Shown: one piece after another, positions 18,596 through 27,984 of the stretch | Position numbering within the stretch: the stretch's first letter is position 1 | How the letters are laid out: every line of letters starts with the position of its first letter | DNA from: JABMQB01 sp964575025 | GTDB taxonomy: Bacteria; Bacteroidota; Bacteroidia; Bacteroidales; Prolixibacteraceae | Direction of reading: 5' to 3' | Assembly (NCBI GenBank): GCA_964575025.1 | Contig: CAZNPV010000003.1 | Span: 62,001-126,000, forward strand | DNA length: 64,000 nt | Made by a program: the position numbers and the translations under genes | Notes under the pieces: generated by a model | Database searches by the model: none | Seen by the model: only the letters and a program-made list of their open reading frames with translations | Told to the model about the DNA's origin: nothing

Positions 18596-19477
18596 ATGAT
18601 GGCAAAACACAGCAGAAAACCAAACAAAAGAAAGATTTTTTCTTCTTACCTTACTTCCGCGGTCAGTGTGATCATGGTCCTTTTCCTGATTGGATTGCTT
18701 GCCCTGATCCTTATTAACACCCGACACCTCACGGATTATGTCCGCGAAAAGATTGGGTTTACCCTGGTTTTACACGAAGGACTCAAAGAGGTGGAAATCA
18801 CACACCTTCAAAAACTTTTAAATTCAGCCAGCTACGTAAAATCCACCCGGTATGTGGATAAAGAAACAGCTGAAAAAGAACTTCAGGAAGAATTGGGCGA
18901 AGACTTTAGCGGCTTCCTCGGTTTTAATCCGTTGTTTGCATCCATTGATGTTAAATTATATGCCCGTTATACCCATTCTGACAGCCTGGCTGTTTTGGAA
19001 ACCAAATTTCTTGAATTTCCACAGATCAGGGAAGTGTATTACCAACGCAACCTGGTTACCCTGATCAACAAAAACCTCCGCAAAATAAGTTTGTTTCTTC
19101 TTTTTTTCAGCAGTTTGCTGATGTTGGTGTTTTTTGCTTTAATCAATAACACCATCCGGATATCGATCTATTCCCAGCGTTTTATTATCCATACCATGCA
19201 GTTGGTGGGGGCCACCCGCAGTTATATACGAAAACCTTTTATTCTGAAAAGTGTGGCCATGGGAATCGTGGGAGCGGGAATCGCTTACCTGTTGATCTTT
19301 TCTCTACTTTATACCTATCAGAAGGAACTTTCCGGCCTGATCAGCCTTACCAGTTTCCCCGTGATGAGTGCTGTATTTTTAATCATCATGCTTTCAGGAA
19401 TACTCATTACATGGGCCTCAACCTACTTTGCCGTGAACAAATTTCTGAGGTTGAAATTTGATGAGTTGTTTTATTAA
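18596..19477 (+). CDS. ftsX: Cell division protein FtsX (permease-like)
   Basis: A 293-residue membrane protein with the FtsX layout: one helix near residues 22-45, a periplasmic domain of about 120 residues (VREKIGFTLVLHEGL through QIREVYYQRNLV), then three helices near 170-190, 217-240 and 262-285. FtsX couples the cell-division ATPase FtsE to periplasmic murein hydrolase activation. No ftsE is adjacent, as is common in Bacteroidota. The start is one of two consecutive ATGs (18596 or 18599). It heads a plus-strand run with a DUF3098 gene, uppP and truB. Confidence 0.9.
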   Translation: MMAKHSRKPNKRKIFSSYLTSAVSVIMVLFLIGLLALILINTRHLTDYVREKIGFTLVLHEGLKEVEITHLQKLLNSASYVKSTRYVDKETAEKELQEELGEDFSGFLGFNPLFASIDVKLYARYTHSDSLAVLETKFLEFPQIREVYYQRNLVTLINKNLRKISLFLLFFSSLLMLVFFALINNTIRISIYSQRFIIHTMQLVGATRSYIRKPFILKSVAMGIVGAGIAYLLIFSLLYTYQKELSGLISLTSFPVMSAVFLIIMLSGILITWASTYFAVNKFLRLKFDELFY

Positions 19478-19506
19478 TTATCTTTGGCCTCTGAAATAAA
19501 TGCATC

Positions 19507-19758
19507 ATGGCTAAAAAAGAAACCGAAAAAAAAGAGGCTCAGTTTGCTTTGGGTAAAAAAAATTACCAACTGATGGCAATCGGATTTGCTGTGATTGTCC
19601 TTGGTTTTATTTTAATGGCCGGAGGAGGAAGTGACGATCCCAATGTTTTTAACCCGGAGATATTCAGCTTCCGCAGGATTACCCTTGCCCCCGTCATTTT
19701 ATTGATCGGATTTGTGTTTGAAATTTATGCGATCATGAAAAAACCCAAGGCTGAATAA
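19507..19758 (+). CDS. DUF3098 small membrane protein
   Basis: An 83-residue protein with two predicted membrane helices (about residues 22-42 and 58-77) separated by GGGSDDPNVFNPEIFSFRR. The FNPEIFSFRR motif and the tight position between ftsX and uppP are characteristic of the Bacteroidota family DUF3098. Function is unknown; the neighbourhood suggests a role near division or cell-wall lipid recycling. Confidence 0.8.
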   Translation: MAKKETEKKEAQFALGKKNYQLMAIGFAVIVLGFILMAGGGSDDPNVFNPEIFSFRRITLAPVILLIGFVFEIYAIMKKPKAE

Positions 19759-19773
19759 CCCGATTGCCATTCG

Positions 19774-20556
19774 ATGAATGAACTTCAAGCTTTCCTTCTC
19801 GGAATTATCCAGGGGTTAACCGAGTTTCTTCCGGTTAGTTCTTCAGGACATCTGGAAATCGGTCATTCCCTGCTGGGGATCAAAAATCAGAATAACCTGT
19901 TGTTTGCCGTTGTAGTTCATACAGCTACCGTTCTGAGTACCCTTGTTGTATTCCGGAAAGACCTGGTTGCGTTACTAACCGGGCTTTTTGCCTTTACATG
20001 GAATTCGTCCACTACGTATATTGCAAAACTGATCGTTTCCTCCTTTCCGGTTATTATACTGGGACTGTGTTTTAAAGACCAGATCGAAGACCTTTTCAGC
20101 GGCAATTTGATTTTAGTCGGATCAATGCTGATGGTAACCGCTTTGCTGCTTTTTCTTACAACTTTTGCAAAAAAAGGGCAGAAAAAAGTTTCCTTTTTTC
20201 ATGCCCTGGTGATCGGAATATCCCAGGCGCTGGCAGTCATTCCCGGAATATCCAGAAGTGGGGCAACCATCGCCACAGGATTGCTGCTGAAAAACGACAA
20301 AGAAGAGACAGCCCGGTTTGCTTTTCTGATGGTGCTGATTCCGGTCTTGGGAGCCATGGCGTATGATATCGTAAACGGAGAATTTAGCATTCGCATACAG
20401 ACAGACCTTGTTCCTTTGCTTATCGGATTTGCTTCTGCCTTTACAGCAGGGCTTTTAGCCTGCAAATGGATGATCCACGTGGTGAAAAAAGGAAAACTGA
20501 TTTATTTTGCAATCTATTGTTTTTGTATCGGGCTAATTGTTATCTTTGCAGCCTGA
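19774..20556 (+). CDS. uppP: Undecaprenyl-diphosphatase
   Basis: Recycles undecaprenyl diphosphate to the monophosphate carrier used for peptidoglycan export; extra copies give bacitracin resistance in other species. The 260-residue polytopic protein has the two catalytic signatures LPVSSSGHLEIGH near residue 21 and PGISRSGATI near residue 155, with about eight hydrophobic segments. It starts 15 bp after the DUF3098 gene. Confidence 0.95.
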   Translation: MNELQAFLLGIIQGLTEFLPVSSSGHLEIGHSLLGIKNQNNLLFAVVVHTATVLSTLVVFRKDLVALLTGLFAFTWNSSTTYIAKLIVSSFPVIILGLCFKDQIEDLFSGNLILVGSMLMVTALLLFLTTFAKKGQKKVSFFHALVIGISQALAVIPGISRSGATIATGLLLKNDKEETARFAFLMVLIPVLGAMAYDIVNGEFSIRIQTDLVPLLIGFASAFTAGLLACKWMIHVVKKGKLIYFAIYCFCIGLIVIFAA

Positions 20557-20597
20557 TAAAAAAACACCTGAAAATACCTGAAAACTATTACGTTTGT

Positions 20598-21311
20598 ATG
20601 GTTTATCCAATCCGGGATTACGATTTTATTAAAGGAGAAGTTCTGTTGTTTGACAAAAGCCCTGGGTGGTCTTCTTTTGATCTGGTTCAGAAAGTACGCA
20701 ACGCATTATGTCAGGCACTGCATATCAAAAAACTGAAAGTCGGGCATGCAGGAACACTGGATCCGCTTGCAACCGGACTTATAATCCTTTGCACCGGTAA
20801 AGCTACAAAACAAATCGAAAGAATACAGCAGGGCCAAAAGGAGTACCTGGCTACCATTAAACTGGGAGCCACCACACCAACATACGACAGGGAATCTGAA
20901 GAAGATCATTCCTATCCGTACAAACACATTACCGAAAATGCGTTTTCGGAAGTTTTACAAAAATTTACAGGAACGATCGCCCAGGAACCTCCCTTGTTTT
21001 CCGCTGTGAAAATTAAAGGAAAAAGAGCCTACCACTATGCCAGGAAAGGAGAAGATATTAAACTTAAATCGAGGTTGGTTGTTATTGAAAAAGCAGAAAT
21101 TGTCCGATTCGATCTTCCAGAAGCTGAACTGAATATTGTATGCAGCAAAGGAACCTATATCCGGTCTTTGGCCCGTGATATCGGAAACAACCTGAAGTGC
21201 GGAGCTTACCTGACCGGTTTAAGAAGAACCCGTATCGGGGAATACCATGTGGATGAAGCCATGACGATTGAATACTTTTTAAATAAATTGAGCGTATTTG
21301 TAACCAATTGA
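20598..21311 (+). CDS. truB: tRNA pseudouridine-55 synthase
   Basis: Makes pseudouridine 55 in the T-loop of tRNAs. The start at 20598 (MVYPIRDYDFIKGEVLLFDK) is chosen by homology; the frame is open back into uppP, but that part has no family match. The catalytic Asp is in HAGTLDPLATGL; LPPLFSAVKIKGKRAY-type and GTYIRSLARDIG motifs follow. At 237 residues it is a short TruB without a full PUA domain, as in other Bacteroidota. Confidence 0.93.
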   Translation: MVYPIRDYDFIKGEVLLFDKSPGWSSFDLVQKVRNALCQALHIKKLKVGHAGTLDPLATGLIILCTGKATKQIERIQQGQKEYLATIKLGATTPTYDRESEEDHSYPYKHITENAFSEVLQKFTGTIAQEPPLFSAVKIKGKRAYHYARKGEDIKLKSRLVVIEKAEIVRFDLPEAELNIVCSKGTYIRSLARDIGNNLKCGAYLTGLRRTRIGEYHVDEAMTIEYFLNKLSVFVTN

Positions 21312-21365
21312 ACTTACCCGCGTAAAGGGTATCCATATTACCTTTTAATTAACGTATTTATGAAA

Positions 21366-21467
21366 CGAGCCCCGAGGGGGATACCCCTCTCCCGCTGCGC
21401 GGGATCTCCCCCAAAAGGGGAGAATAGAAGAAACGGAACGGGCGAGTTATCCCGATGTATATCGGGA
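21366..21467. repeat. Intergenic block of inverted repeats between truB and queA
   Basis: The gap holds three back-to-back hairpins: TCCCGC/GCGGGA (21390-21404, loop TGC), CTCCCC/GGGGAG (21406-21422) and TCCCGAT/ATCGGGA (21450-21467, loop GTAT). It is much more GC-rich than its surroundings. It looks like a dispersed palindromic intergenic element; copy number elsewhere cannot be judged here. Confidence 0.6.
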
Positions 21468-21496
21468 ATACCGATAAAATAAACAATTATAATCCT

Positions 21497-22546
21497 ATGA
21501 AATTATCAAAATTCAGGTACACTTTAACAGAGGACAAAATAGCCCTTCACCCTTCAGAAAACAGGGATGAATCAAAGTTGATGGTATTACACAGGAAAAC
21601 AGGAAAATTTGAACACCGGCTTTTTAAAGACGTGATTGATTATTTCGATGACAAAGACATATTAATATTCAATGACACCAAAGTTTTTCCGGCCCGCCTT
21701 TATGGAAATAAAGAAAAAACCGGGGCGGAAATAGAGGTATTTTTATTGCGCGAACTGAACCGGGAACAACGTCTGTGGGACGTATTGGTTGATCCGGCCC
21801 GTAAAATCAGGATCGGCAACAAATTGTACTTTGGGGATGACGATATGTTGGTTGCCGAAGTTATTGACAACACAACCTCAAGAGGAAGAACCCTCCGTTT
21901 CCTGTTTGACGGACCCTATGATGAATTCAAGAAAATGCTGTACGGACTGGGAGAAACCCCACTCCCCAAATTTATTAAACGGCCCGTACAACCCGAAGAC
22001 AAAGAGCGGTACCAGACCATTTTTGCGAAACACGAAGGAGCAGTAGCTGCACCCACTGCCGGATTGCACTTCAGCCGTGAATTATTAAAACGATTTGAAA
22101 TTAAAGGCGTCGATTTTACCTTCGTAACCCTCCATGTGGGACTGGGGAACTTCCGCAATGTCGATGTGGAGGATCTGACAAAGCATAAGATGGACTCGGA
22201 ACAGATATGGATCCATCCGGAAGCCTGCGAAATGGTGAACAATGCCAAAATGAAGAAAAAAAATGTATGTGCCGTAGGCACTACGGTTATGCGTACACTC
22301 GAAAGCTCGGTATCAACCCAGGGGTTCCTGAAACCCTTTGAAGGATGGACAAACAAATTCATTTTCCCTCCCTATGAATTCAGTGTCGCAAACCGCATGA
22401 TCACCAACTTTCACCTCCCGCTATCCACCTTGTTGATGATGGTGGCTGCATTTGCCGGCTATGATCTTCTTATGAAAGCCTATAAAGAAGCCATGAAAAA
22501 GGATTACCGTTTCGGAACCTATGGCGATGCCATGCTAATCCTGTAA
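21497..22546 (+). CDS. queA: S-adenosylmethionine:tRNA ribosyltransferase-isomerase
   Basis: Adds the ribosyl part of S-adenosylmethionine to preQ1 in tRNA on the way to queuosine. The ATG at 21497 (MKLSKFRYTLTEDKIALHP) matches the family start; 14 upstream in-frame codons fall in the palindromic repeat and are discounted. Motifs seen are LIFNDTKVFPARLYG, FAKHEGAVAAPTAGLHF, VTLHVGLGNFR and TNFHLPLSTLLMMVAAF. At 349 residues the length is normal. Confidence 0.96.
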   Translation: MKLSKFRYTLTEDKIALHPSENRDESKLMVLHRKTGKFEHRLFKDVIDYFDDKDILIFNDTKVFPARLYGNKEKTGAEIEVFLLRELNREQRLWDVLVDPARKIRIGNKLYFGDDDMLVAEVIDNTTSRGRTLRFLFDGPYDEFKKMLYGLGETPLPKFIKRPVQPEDKERYQTIFAKHEGAVAAPTAGLHFSRELLKRFEIKGVDFTFVTLHVGLGNFRNVDVEDLTKHKMDSEQIWIHPEACEMVNNAKMKKKNVCAVGTTVMRTLESSVSTQGFLKPFEGWTNKFIFPPYEFSVANRMITNFHLPLSTLLMMVAAFAGYDLLMKAYKEAMKKDYRFGTYGDAMLIL

Positions 22547-22572
22547 ATTCCGATCAAAAACTGAACCCACGG

Positions 22573-22604
22573 TTGCCTGTCATGCGCGGTTTTTTTTAAC
22601 TTTC
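22573..22604 (+). promoter_or_regulatory. Possible promoter of the methyltransferase gene
   Basis: TTG (22573-22575) and TAACTTTC (22597-22604, 7 of 8 to TAnnTTTG) are 21 bp apart, ending 17 bp before the ATG at 22622. Weak but well placed. Confidence 0.35.
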
Positions 22605-22621
22605 GCAACAAAAAACAGATC

Positions 22622-23533
22622 ATGCCAAAAATTCATACCGATACCTGCCCGGTTTGCAAGGGAGATACATTTACTGATTTTCTGGATTGCACTGATTTTA
22701 CGGTTTCCGGTGAAACATTCAAAATCATGGAATGTACCGGCTGTAAATTCAAAATCACCCAGGATGTTCCGGATGAAGCGTCTGTAGAGGCTTACTATCA
22801 ATCAGAAGATTATATATCCCATTCAGACTCCTCAAAAGGCCTGATTAACAAAGCCTACCATGTGGCACGCACCTATATGCTTGGCCAAAAACGGAAAATC
22901 GTCATTCAGCACACCCTGAAAAAAACAGGGACTCTTCTGGATATCGGTGCCGGAACCGGTTATTTTGCTGCGCACATGAAAAATCACGGATGGAAAGTTA
23001 CCGGCACAGAAAAGAGCAGGGAAGCAAGAAAATTTGCCGGTGAAGAACGGGGTATAAAACTTATTCCTGCCGAAGATCTGTTCACCCTGGAAAACCATTC
23101 TTTTGATGCGGTGACCTTATGGCATGTCCTGGAGCATTTTTACCATCCGGAAAAATACATCCGGGAAATAGAAAGAGTCCTCCTTCCGGGAGGTACACTT
23201 GTAATCGCGCTTCCCAATCATTCTTCGTATGATGCAAGACATTACAAAGGGTACTGGGCAGCCTGGGATGTCCCCCGCCACCTGTGGCATTTCACCCCGG
23301 CCCATGTGAAACAGCTTTTTGAAAACTCCGGATTCACACTCGTAGCTAAACACACCATGCCGCTGGATGCCTTTTATATTTCCCTGCTAAGTGAAAAATA
23401 TAAAAAATCAGGATTGGGCTTTGTAAAAGGATTGATCCATGGAAAAATATCCTGGCTCGTTAGCCTGTTTAACAAAGATCGCTGCAGTTCCGTAATTTAT
23501 GTACTCCGGAAAAAAAATCAGTCGAGCCGGTAG
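22622..23533 (+). CDS. Class I SAM-dependent methyltransferase with N-terminal Cys cluster
   Basis: A 303-residue protein. The first 45 residues hold a zinc-ribbon-like arrangement, CPVCKG and then CTGCKF. A Rossmann methyltransferase domain follows, with motif I LLDIGAGTGYFAAH near residue 100, an acidic motif II TGTEKS and DAVTLWHVLEHF near residue 165, and a LPGGTLVIALPN strand. This is the Methyltransf_23 type often seen near envelope glycan or lipid genes; the substrate is unknown. Its end overlaps the end of the convergent 931-residue protein gene by 16 bp. Confidence 0.75.
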   Translation: MPKIHTDTCPVCKGDTFTDFLDCTDFTVSGETFKIMECTGCKFKITQDVPDEASVEAYYQSEDYISHSDSSKGLINKAYHVARTYMLGQKRKIVIQHTLKKTGTLLDIGAGTGYFAAHMKNHGWKVTGTEKSREARKFAGEERGIKLIPAEDLFTLENHSFDAVTLWHVLEHFYHPEKYIREIERVLLPGGTLVIALPNHSSYDARHYKGYWAAWDVPRHLWHFTPAHVKQLFENSGFTLVAKHTMPLDAFYISLLSEKYKKSGLGFVKGLIHGKISWLVSLFNKDRCSSVIYVLRKKNQSSR

Positions 23534-26310
23534 TTGTAAATATTTCCGTTTTGGCTCCCGACAATCAGGTTTAAATAAGAAACCCCATCGGTGATCTTTC
23601 CGATGCTGAACGCACTGTTCCCCTGCAGGGGAAATCCCTGATGAAGGGATCCATCGGAATTGTACAGGTAAATTCTGTTTGCCGCTTTGTCTGCCACTCC
23701 GATTTTCTTCACTTCAGAAGAAAAAGTATAGATAACAGGCGGACAGGAAATCTCATTCCGGAATTCTTTTGCGAAAGCTTCCTTCCCGTTTTCATCGGTT
23801 ACAACCAACTTTTTCTTATCCACAAAAACAAACTCCAGGGACCCATCGCCGTTCAGGTCATCGGCAGTAAAAAAATGGCCCGGGGAAAATCCCCCGGTTT
23901 TTATCTGTTTATGTGATCCGTCGAAATAGAGATAATAAACTCTTCCCTGGTTATCGGTAGTCACCATTTTTGGCGTTCCTTCTGTTTTCAGGAGGATTGG
24001 ATTCCGTGAGTTTTCGAAATTCACAGCGAACCTGACGCGTGTATCCCCCTGCCGGTGCTGCACATAGATCCGTGAAGTATCTTTAAACACAATATAATCT
24101 TTCCCCTCCACCCTGAAATGTTGCACCGGAGTGGTAACTTCATGGTCCGTTCCTTCAAACTGCCAGCCGCTGACAATCTTCCCTGAGCCATCATATACAT
24201 AGATCTTTTTATCTTCTCCGGCCAGGAAAAAACGGTATTTGCGGTTGTTATCGTAATCAAAAACATTCATTCCGTTGGTTGCCGGAGACCTCAGGGAGAT
24301 TGGAAAGGGGGATACCGGGTTCCCCAAACGGTCGATCATATAGATTTTATCTTTTGTATTGAAAAGAAACTGGAGCTTTCCGTTCCGGAAGCAATCGACC
24401 TGGTGTATTTTCCCCAGGATCCGTCCGGGAATTTCCAGGCTCCACCTCACACGCCCTTCGCCGGTGATCAGGTGCAACTGGTTGCTCCGGTCCTGAAGAA
24501 TAATCTCCCTGTTGCCCGGGTCGTCATGGTTAACCACCAGTTGCGGCTTAAAACCAATGGGCGACCCTATATTGCTTTGCCACGTTGTTCGGGCATCTTC
24601 TTTAATTTTTCCGGAATATTCAATCACAATGTTGTTGAATAAAAACTTCCCCGAGCTAATAACCTGCCAGTTCAAAGAAGAAAATTTCCTTAATGCTTCA
24701 TCTTTCTCTTTAAATACTTCTGTAACATTTTCTGTAAAAAAAGATTTATTCAGGTTATAGGCATTATTCACATTCAAATAAAAATTGATGTTTGCCTTGA
24801 TTTCCATTTTTTTCCTTGAGGATTCATAGGCTGCATCATTTGCCAGTGTTGCTCCAAGTGTAAGGTCGTGAAGAAGGCTTTCGAGCGAATTTTGTTTGTT
24901 TGAAAAAATCATGTAATTATCCCAGAAGGTCAGGTACCGGGCGTGGATTGCATAAAAGGGTTCGCCCAGCCAGATACCCGGGAAAGAAGGGTAAGGGAAA
25001 CGGTACATATCGTATGAGGTTTCCTGGTCGATTTCATAGTGGCTGACCAGGTTTTCAAATGCTGTATTTTTTCGTGAAGCGTATTGCTGTAACCATTGGA
25101 GTATCCTTTCCCGGGCTTCGCTGTTGGCTTTTACTGAAACCATGAAAAATTCCGATTTCTCGGTAGCATCGTCCGAAACATCGGAAACAACCAGGGCAAT
25201 TTCTTCATCCACCAGTTCTTCAAAAACCGGTTTCAGCCCGACCCCGGCTTCGGCACCGATCTGCTTCAGTTTTTCCTCCCGCCTGTAATACCTGTCGCTG
25301 TGGCTGAAATATGTATCCAGTTGTTCAAAAAAAATTTTCTTCTTTGAGAAAGAAAGACAGGAATAGAAGGCCAAATTACGAGGCATAATATTGTCAATCT
25401 GCATTTTAACCGGATCCTGGTTTTGAAAAACGGACAGGTACTGAAACAGCGAATCAGGGGCTAAAGAAACTCCGCTGAGACGCAATTCATTTTCGCCGGT
25501 AAAAAGGTCCAGCTCGCTCCAGGAAGCATAGCCCCGGAACCTTGCCAGGTTATTTTTATGGTTGACCCTTTTTTCTTCCCCGAATTCATCGGTTATTGCC
25601 CGGGTAGCTGAATTTATGGCTAATCCCGGAAGGTCCGGGAAGAACGGGTGGTTAAGGTAAACCGATGCCAAAGCCTGCTGGGTAGCTGTTTTTTGTGCTC
25701 TGCGGAACACATGGTTGTCGGGAAGGCTTTCGGTCTCCAACTGGCGGATTGACTTTTCAACTACGAGTGCTGAGGGACTGGCAAGCAAAAGGCCGTTGGC
25801 ATAAGCATAAGAAAAGGATGCTTCTCGGTTGCCTTTTTTTATATCAAAAACCTTTTCCCTGTTATACTGGCGGCTGGCATAATGATACGTTGAGGTTGGA
25901 AAAAGCTTGTCAATCAAGGTTTCCAGTTCTTTTTTCCTTTTCGCCGATTCAACTTTCAGGATCAGTAGCGGAATAACTTCATCTTTCCCTTCCAGGTTCA
26001 GGGCTATAACAAAGGGGGTATTCCGCAATGCATGGCTCATATCTTCCGCCCCTGAAATCGTTGTGTCGATTCGGGATGATAACTCAAAAAAATGATCCAG
26101 GATTCCTGCCTGTGTTAATCCTTTAACAGCCTCGTTGCCTGCCGGAATATCTTTTAACGAATGAAATTCAATAAAAAGAGGGGCATCAATTGGCACGGCC
26201 CTGAAGGCAGAAGTGTCGCCCGAAATACCCGTATCTGGTTTCAGCACAAAAAAATAACCTGCAACAAGTGCAGCCATTACAGGCAGAAGTATGATCAGGA
26301 TACGTTTCAT
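23518..26310 (-). CDS. Large membrane-anchored protein with C-terminal beta-propeller-like repeats
   Basis: I do not recognise a named family for the whole protein. From the ATG at 26310 it has one N-terminal helix (ILIILLPVMAALVAGYFFVL), so it is predicted to be anchored in the inner membrane with the rest outside; an ATG six codons upstream is also possible. Residues of about 30-560 are a low-motif region resembling DUF3352-type envelope proteins. From about 570 on there are repeated strands of PQQ/FG-GAP type (VRWSLEIPG, KDKIYMIDRLGN, KKIYVYDGSGKIVSGW, DLNGDGSLEFVFVD, NRIYLYNSDGSLHQGFP), consistent with a beta-propeller. It converges on the methyltransferase gene with a 16-bp overlap. Confidence 0.65.
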   Translation of the reverse strand: MKRILIILLPVMAALVAGYFFVLKPDTGISGDTSAFRAVPIDAPLFIEFHSLKDIPAGNEAVKGLTQAGILDHFFELSSRIDTTISGAEDMSHALRNTPFVIALNLEGKDEVIPLLILKVESAKRKKELETLIDKLFPTSTYHYASRQYNREKVFDIKKGNREASFSYAYANGLLLASPSALVVEKSIRQLETESLPDNHVFRRAQKTATQQALASVYLNHPFFPDLPGLAINSATRAITDEFGEEKRVNHKNNLARFRGYASWSELDLFTGENELRLSGVSLAPDSLFQYLSVFQNQDPVKMQIDNIMPRNLAFYSCLSFSKKKIFFEQLDTYFSHSDRYYRREEKLKQIGAEAGVGLKPVFEELVDEEIALVVSDVSDDATEKSEFFMVSVKANSEARERILQWLQQYASRKNTAFENLVSHYEIDQETSYDMYRFPYPSFPGIWLGEPFYAIHARYLTFWDNYMIFSNKQNSLESLLHDLTLGATLANDAAYESSRKKMEIKANINFYLNVNNAYNLNKSFFTENVTEVFKEKDEALRKFSSLNWQVISSGKFLFNNIVIEYSGKIKEDARTTWQSNIGSPIGFKPQLVVNHDDPGNREIILQDRSNQLHLITGEGRVRWSLEIPGRILGKIHQVDCFRNGKLQFLFNTKDKIYMIDRLGNPVSPFPISLRSPATNGMNVFDYDNNRKYRFFLAGEDKKIYVYDGSGKIVSGWQFEGTDHEVTTPVQHFRVEGKDYIVFKDTSRIYVQHRQGDTRVRFAVNFENSRNPILLKTEGTPKMVTTDNQGRVYYLYFDGSHKQIKTGGFSPGHFFTADDLNGDGSLEFVFVDKKKLVVTDENGKEAFAKEFRNEISCPPVIYTFSSEVKKIGVADKAANRIYLYNSDGSLHQGFPLQGNSAFSIGKITDGVSYLNLIVGSQNGNIYNYRLD

Positions 26311-26436
26311 GCTTTGGCGTTTTGACAAAATTACAAATTTGCTGGTGTAACTTCTCTATTAGAACGTACAACTGAAAACTTATTATCCACGTTGGAATGT
26401 GTATAAAATAGTAAAGAATATTTTGTTCGTATAAAG

Positions 26437-27696
26437 TTACGATCGTTGCTTAATTTCCCGTGCAGGCACCAATTTAAATAACTTATCGGCCCTGCGGATC
26501 TTTTCCCCGATCTGTATAGAGCAACGTTCTCCTTTTTTGGCTTCTTCCACCGGTTTGTCATCGACTCTGATCTCATCCACTATGGTTTGTATGACTCCTG
26601 TAGTGGGTCCTGTAATGATGATTTCATCGCCCACTTTGAGATTTGCTGTTTCCAGTTTAAATTCCGCGACCCGTATGTTCGTAAAATAGTTGGTTCCTTT
26701 TCCGACATACCATTTTCTTTTGGTCGCCTGGGATCCGTAATTATGGCTCCATTCACCGAGGCGTTGGCCGAGGTAGTATCCATCCCAGAAACCCCGGTTA
26801 AAGACCGATGCCAGCCTTTCGTCCCAATCTTTTATTTTCTCATCGGTAAAAGTTCCGTCAAAATATGCATCCACAGCCTCGTGGTAACATTCCACGGTTG
26901 TTTTTACATATTCGGGCGAACGGGCACGCCCTTCGATTTTCAGCACCGAAACCCCGGCATCCAGTATCTTATTCAGGAAATGAATGGTTTTGAGATCTTT
27001 GGGCGACATGATGTACTCGTTGTCGACTTCCAGTTCAGCGCCGGTTTCCTTATCGGTAACGATATACGCCCTGCGGCAGGTTTGCAGGCAGCTTCCCCGG
27101 TTGGCCGATGAAGCGGTTTCGTGAAGGCTCAGGTAACACTTCCCACTAACCGCCATACACAAGGCTCCGTGGACAAACATCTCGAGGCGTACCAGCTCCC
27201 CTGAGGGACCCGTTACCTGCTGCGCTACAATCTTTTCATAGATCTCCCGGACCCTCCCGAGGTTTATTTCACGCGCCAGCACAACCACATCGGCATACTG
27301 TGCATAAAACGCAACGGCTTCAAAATTGGTAATATTTACCTGCGTGGAAATATGCACTTCCAGGCCAACCGAACGGGCATACTGAATGACGGATATATCG
27401 GAAGCAATAACTGCAGTAACTCCTGCATCTTTGGCAGTTGTTACGATCTCCTTCATCTGTTCTGTTTCGTTATCGAAAATCTCCGTATTCAGGGTAAGAT
27501 ACGTTCTTACCCCTTTGGAGGCAGCTATGCCGGTAATTTTGTGAAGGTCGTCCAACGAAAAATTGTGGGATGAACGGGCCCGCATGTTCAGGTACCCCAC
27601 CCCGAAATAGACCGATCCGGCACCGCCCTGAATGGCTGCCATCAACGATTCAAACGAGCCCACAGGAGCCATTATTTCGATATCTCTTTTGTCCAT
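26437..27696 (-). CDS. U32 peptidase-family protein (tRNA hydroxylation TrhP-like)
   Basis: A 419-residue protein beginning IEIMAPVGSFESLMAAIQGG, with a TIM-barrel-like N-terminal half. The U32 signature runs from FVHGALCMAVSGKCYLS through NRGSCLQTCRRAY, followed by SPKDLKTIHFL and LKIEGRARSPEYV. The family was first named as collagenase-like peptidases, but close relatives such as E. coli TrhP act in prephenate-dependent hydroxylation of tRNA uridine 34. That role is the better guess here. The C-terminal 90 residues form a small beta domain (KVGDEIIITGPTTG). Confidence 0.8.
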   Translation of the reverse strand: MDKRDIEIMAPVGSFESLMAAIQGGAGSVYFGVGYLNMRARSSHNFSLDDLHKITGIAASKGVRTYLTLNTEIFDNETEQMKEIVTTAKDAGVTAVIASDISVIQYARSVGLEVHISTQVNITNFEAVAFYAQYADVVVLAREINLGRVREIYEKIVAQQVTGPSGELVRLEMFVHGALCMAVSGKCYLSLHETASSANRGSCLQTCRRAYIVTDKETGAELEVDNEYIMSPKDLKTIHFLNKILDAGVSVLKIEGRARSPEYVKTTVECYHEAVDAYFDGTFTDEKIKDWDERLASVFNRGFWDGYYLGQRLGEWSHNYGSQATKRKWYVGKGTNYFTNIRVAEFKLETANLKVGDEIIITGPTTGVIQTIVDEIRVDDKPVEEAKKGERCSIQIGEKIRRADKLFKLVPAREIKQRS

Positions 27697-27736
27697 CAGA
27701 ACATTTTACCCGGCAAAGGTAGGATATTTTATAACC

Positions 27737-27770
27737 CATTCATCCGATGACTTGAGTCATCGGATGAATG
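27737..27770. repeat. Perfect 16-bp-arm palindrome, copy 1
   Basis: CATTCATCCGATGACT and its exact reverse complement are separated by TG. The same arms, plus AACCC on the left and GATCA on the right, recur at 29362-29396 with a CAA centre. The two copies bracket the AT-rich T9SS gene. Confidence 0.9.
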
Positions 27771-27783
27771 ATCAAAGCAGGAA

Positions 27784-27856
27784 CCGGAGAATTCTTTCTC
27801 CGGCCATGTACCGGATTTAGAAAATCCGGCTCCCGTTAACTAAGGATGCCATCCTT
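27784..27856. repeat. Three further tandem hairpins
   Basis: CCGGAGAA/TTCTCCGG (27784-27803, loop TTCT), CCGGATTT/AAATCCGG (27811-27829, loop AGA) and AAGGAT/ATCCTT (27842-27856, loop GCC, followed by T residues on the plus strand). All arms are perfect. Confidence 0.8.
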
Positions 27857-27953
27857 TTTACTGCTCAATAACATATCTTAGCAAATTTACGCTAAAGCAC
27901 ACATTTGCAGCGATTTAGAAATAGTAAATTCGGGAGGGTGGGTAATTTTACTC

Positions 27954-27984
27954 TTGACTTTTAGCTTCTTATGCCGTATCTTTA
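27954..27984 (+). promoter_or_regulatory. Probable promoter of the T9SS-sorted protein gene
   Basis: TTG (27954-27956), a 20-bp spacer and TATCTTTA (27977-27984, 7 of 8 to TAnnTTTG). The untranslated leader would be 120-150 nt. Confidence 0.5.
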
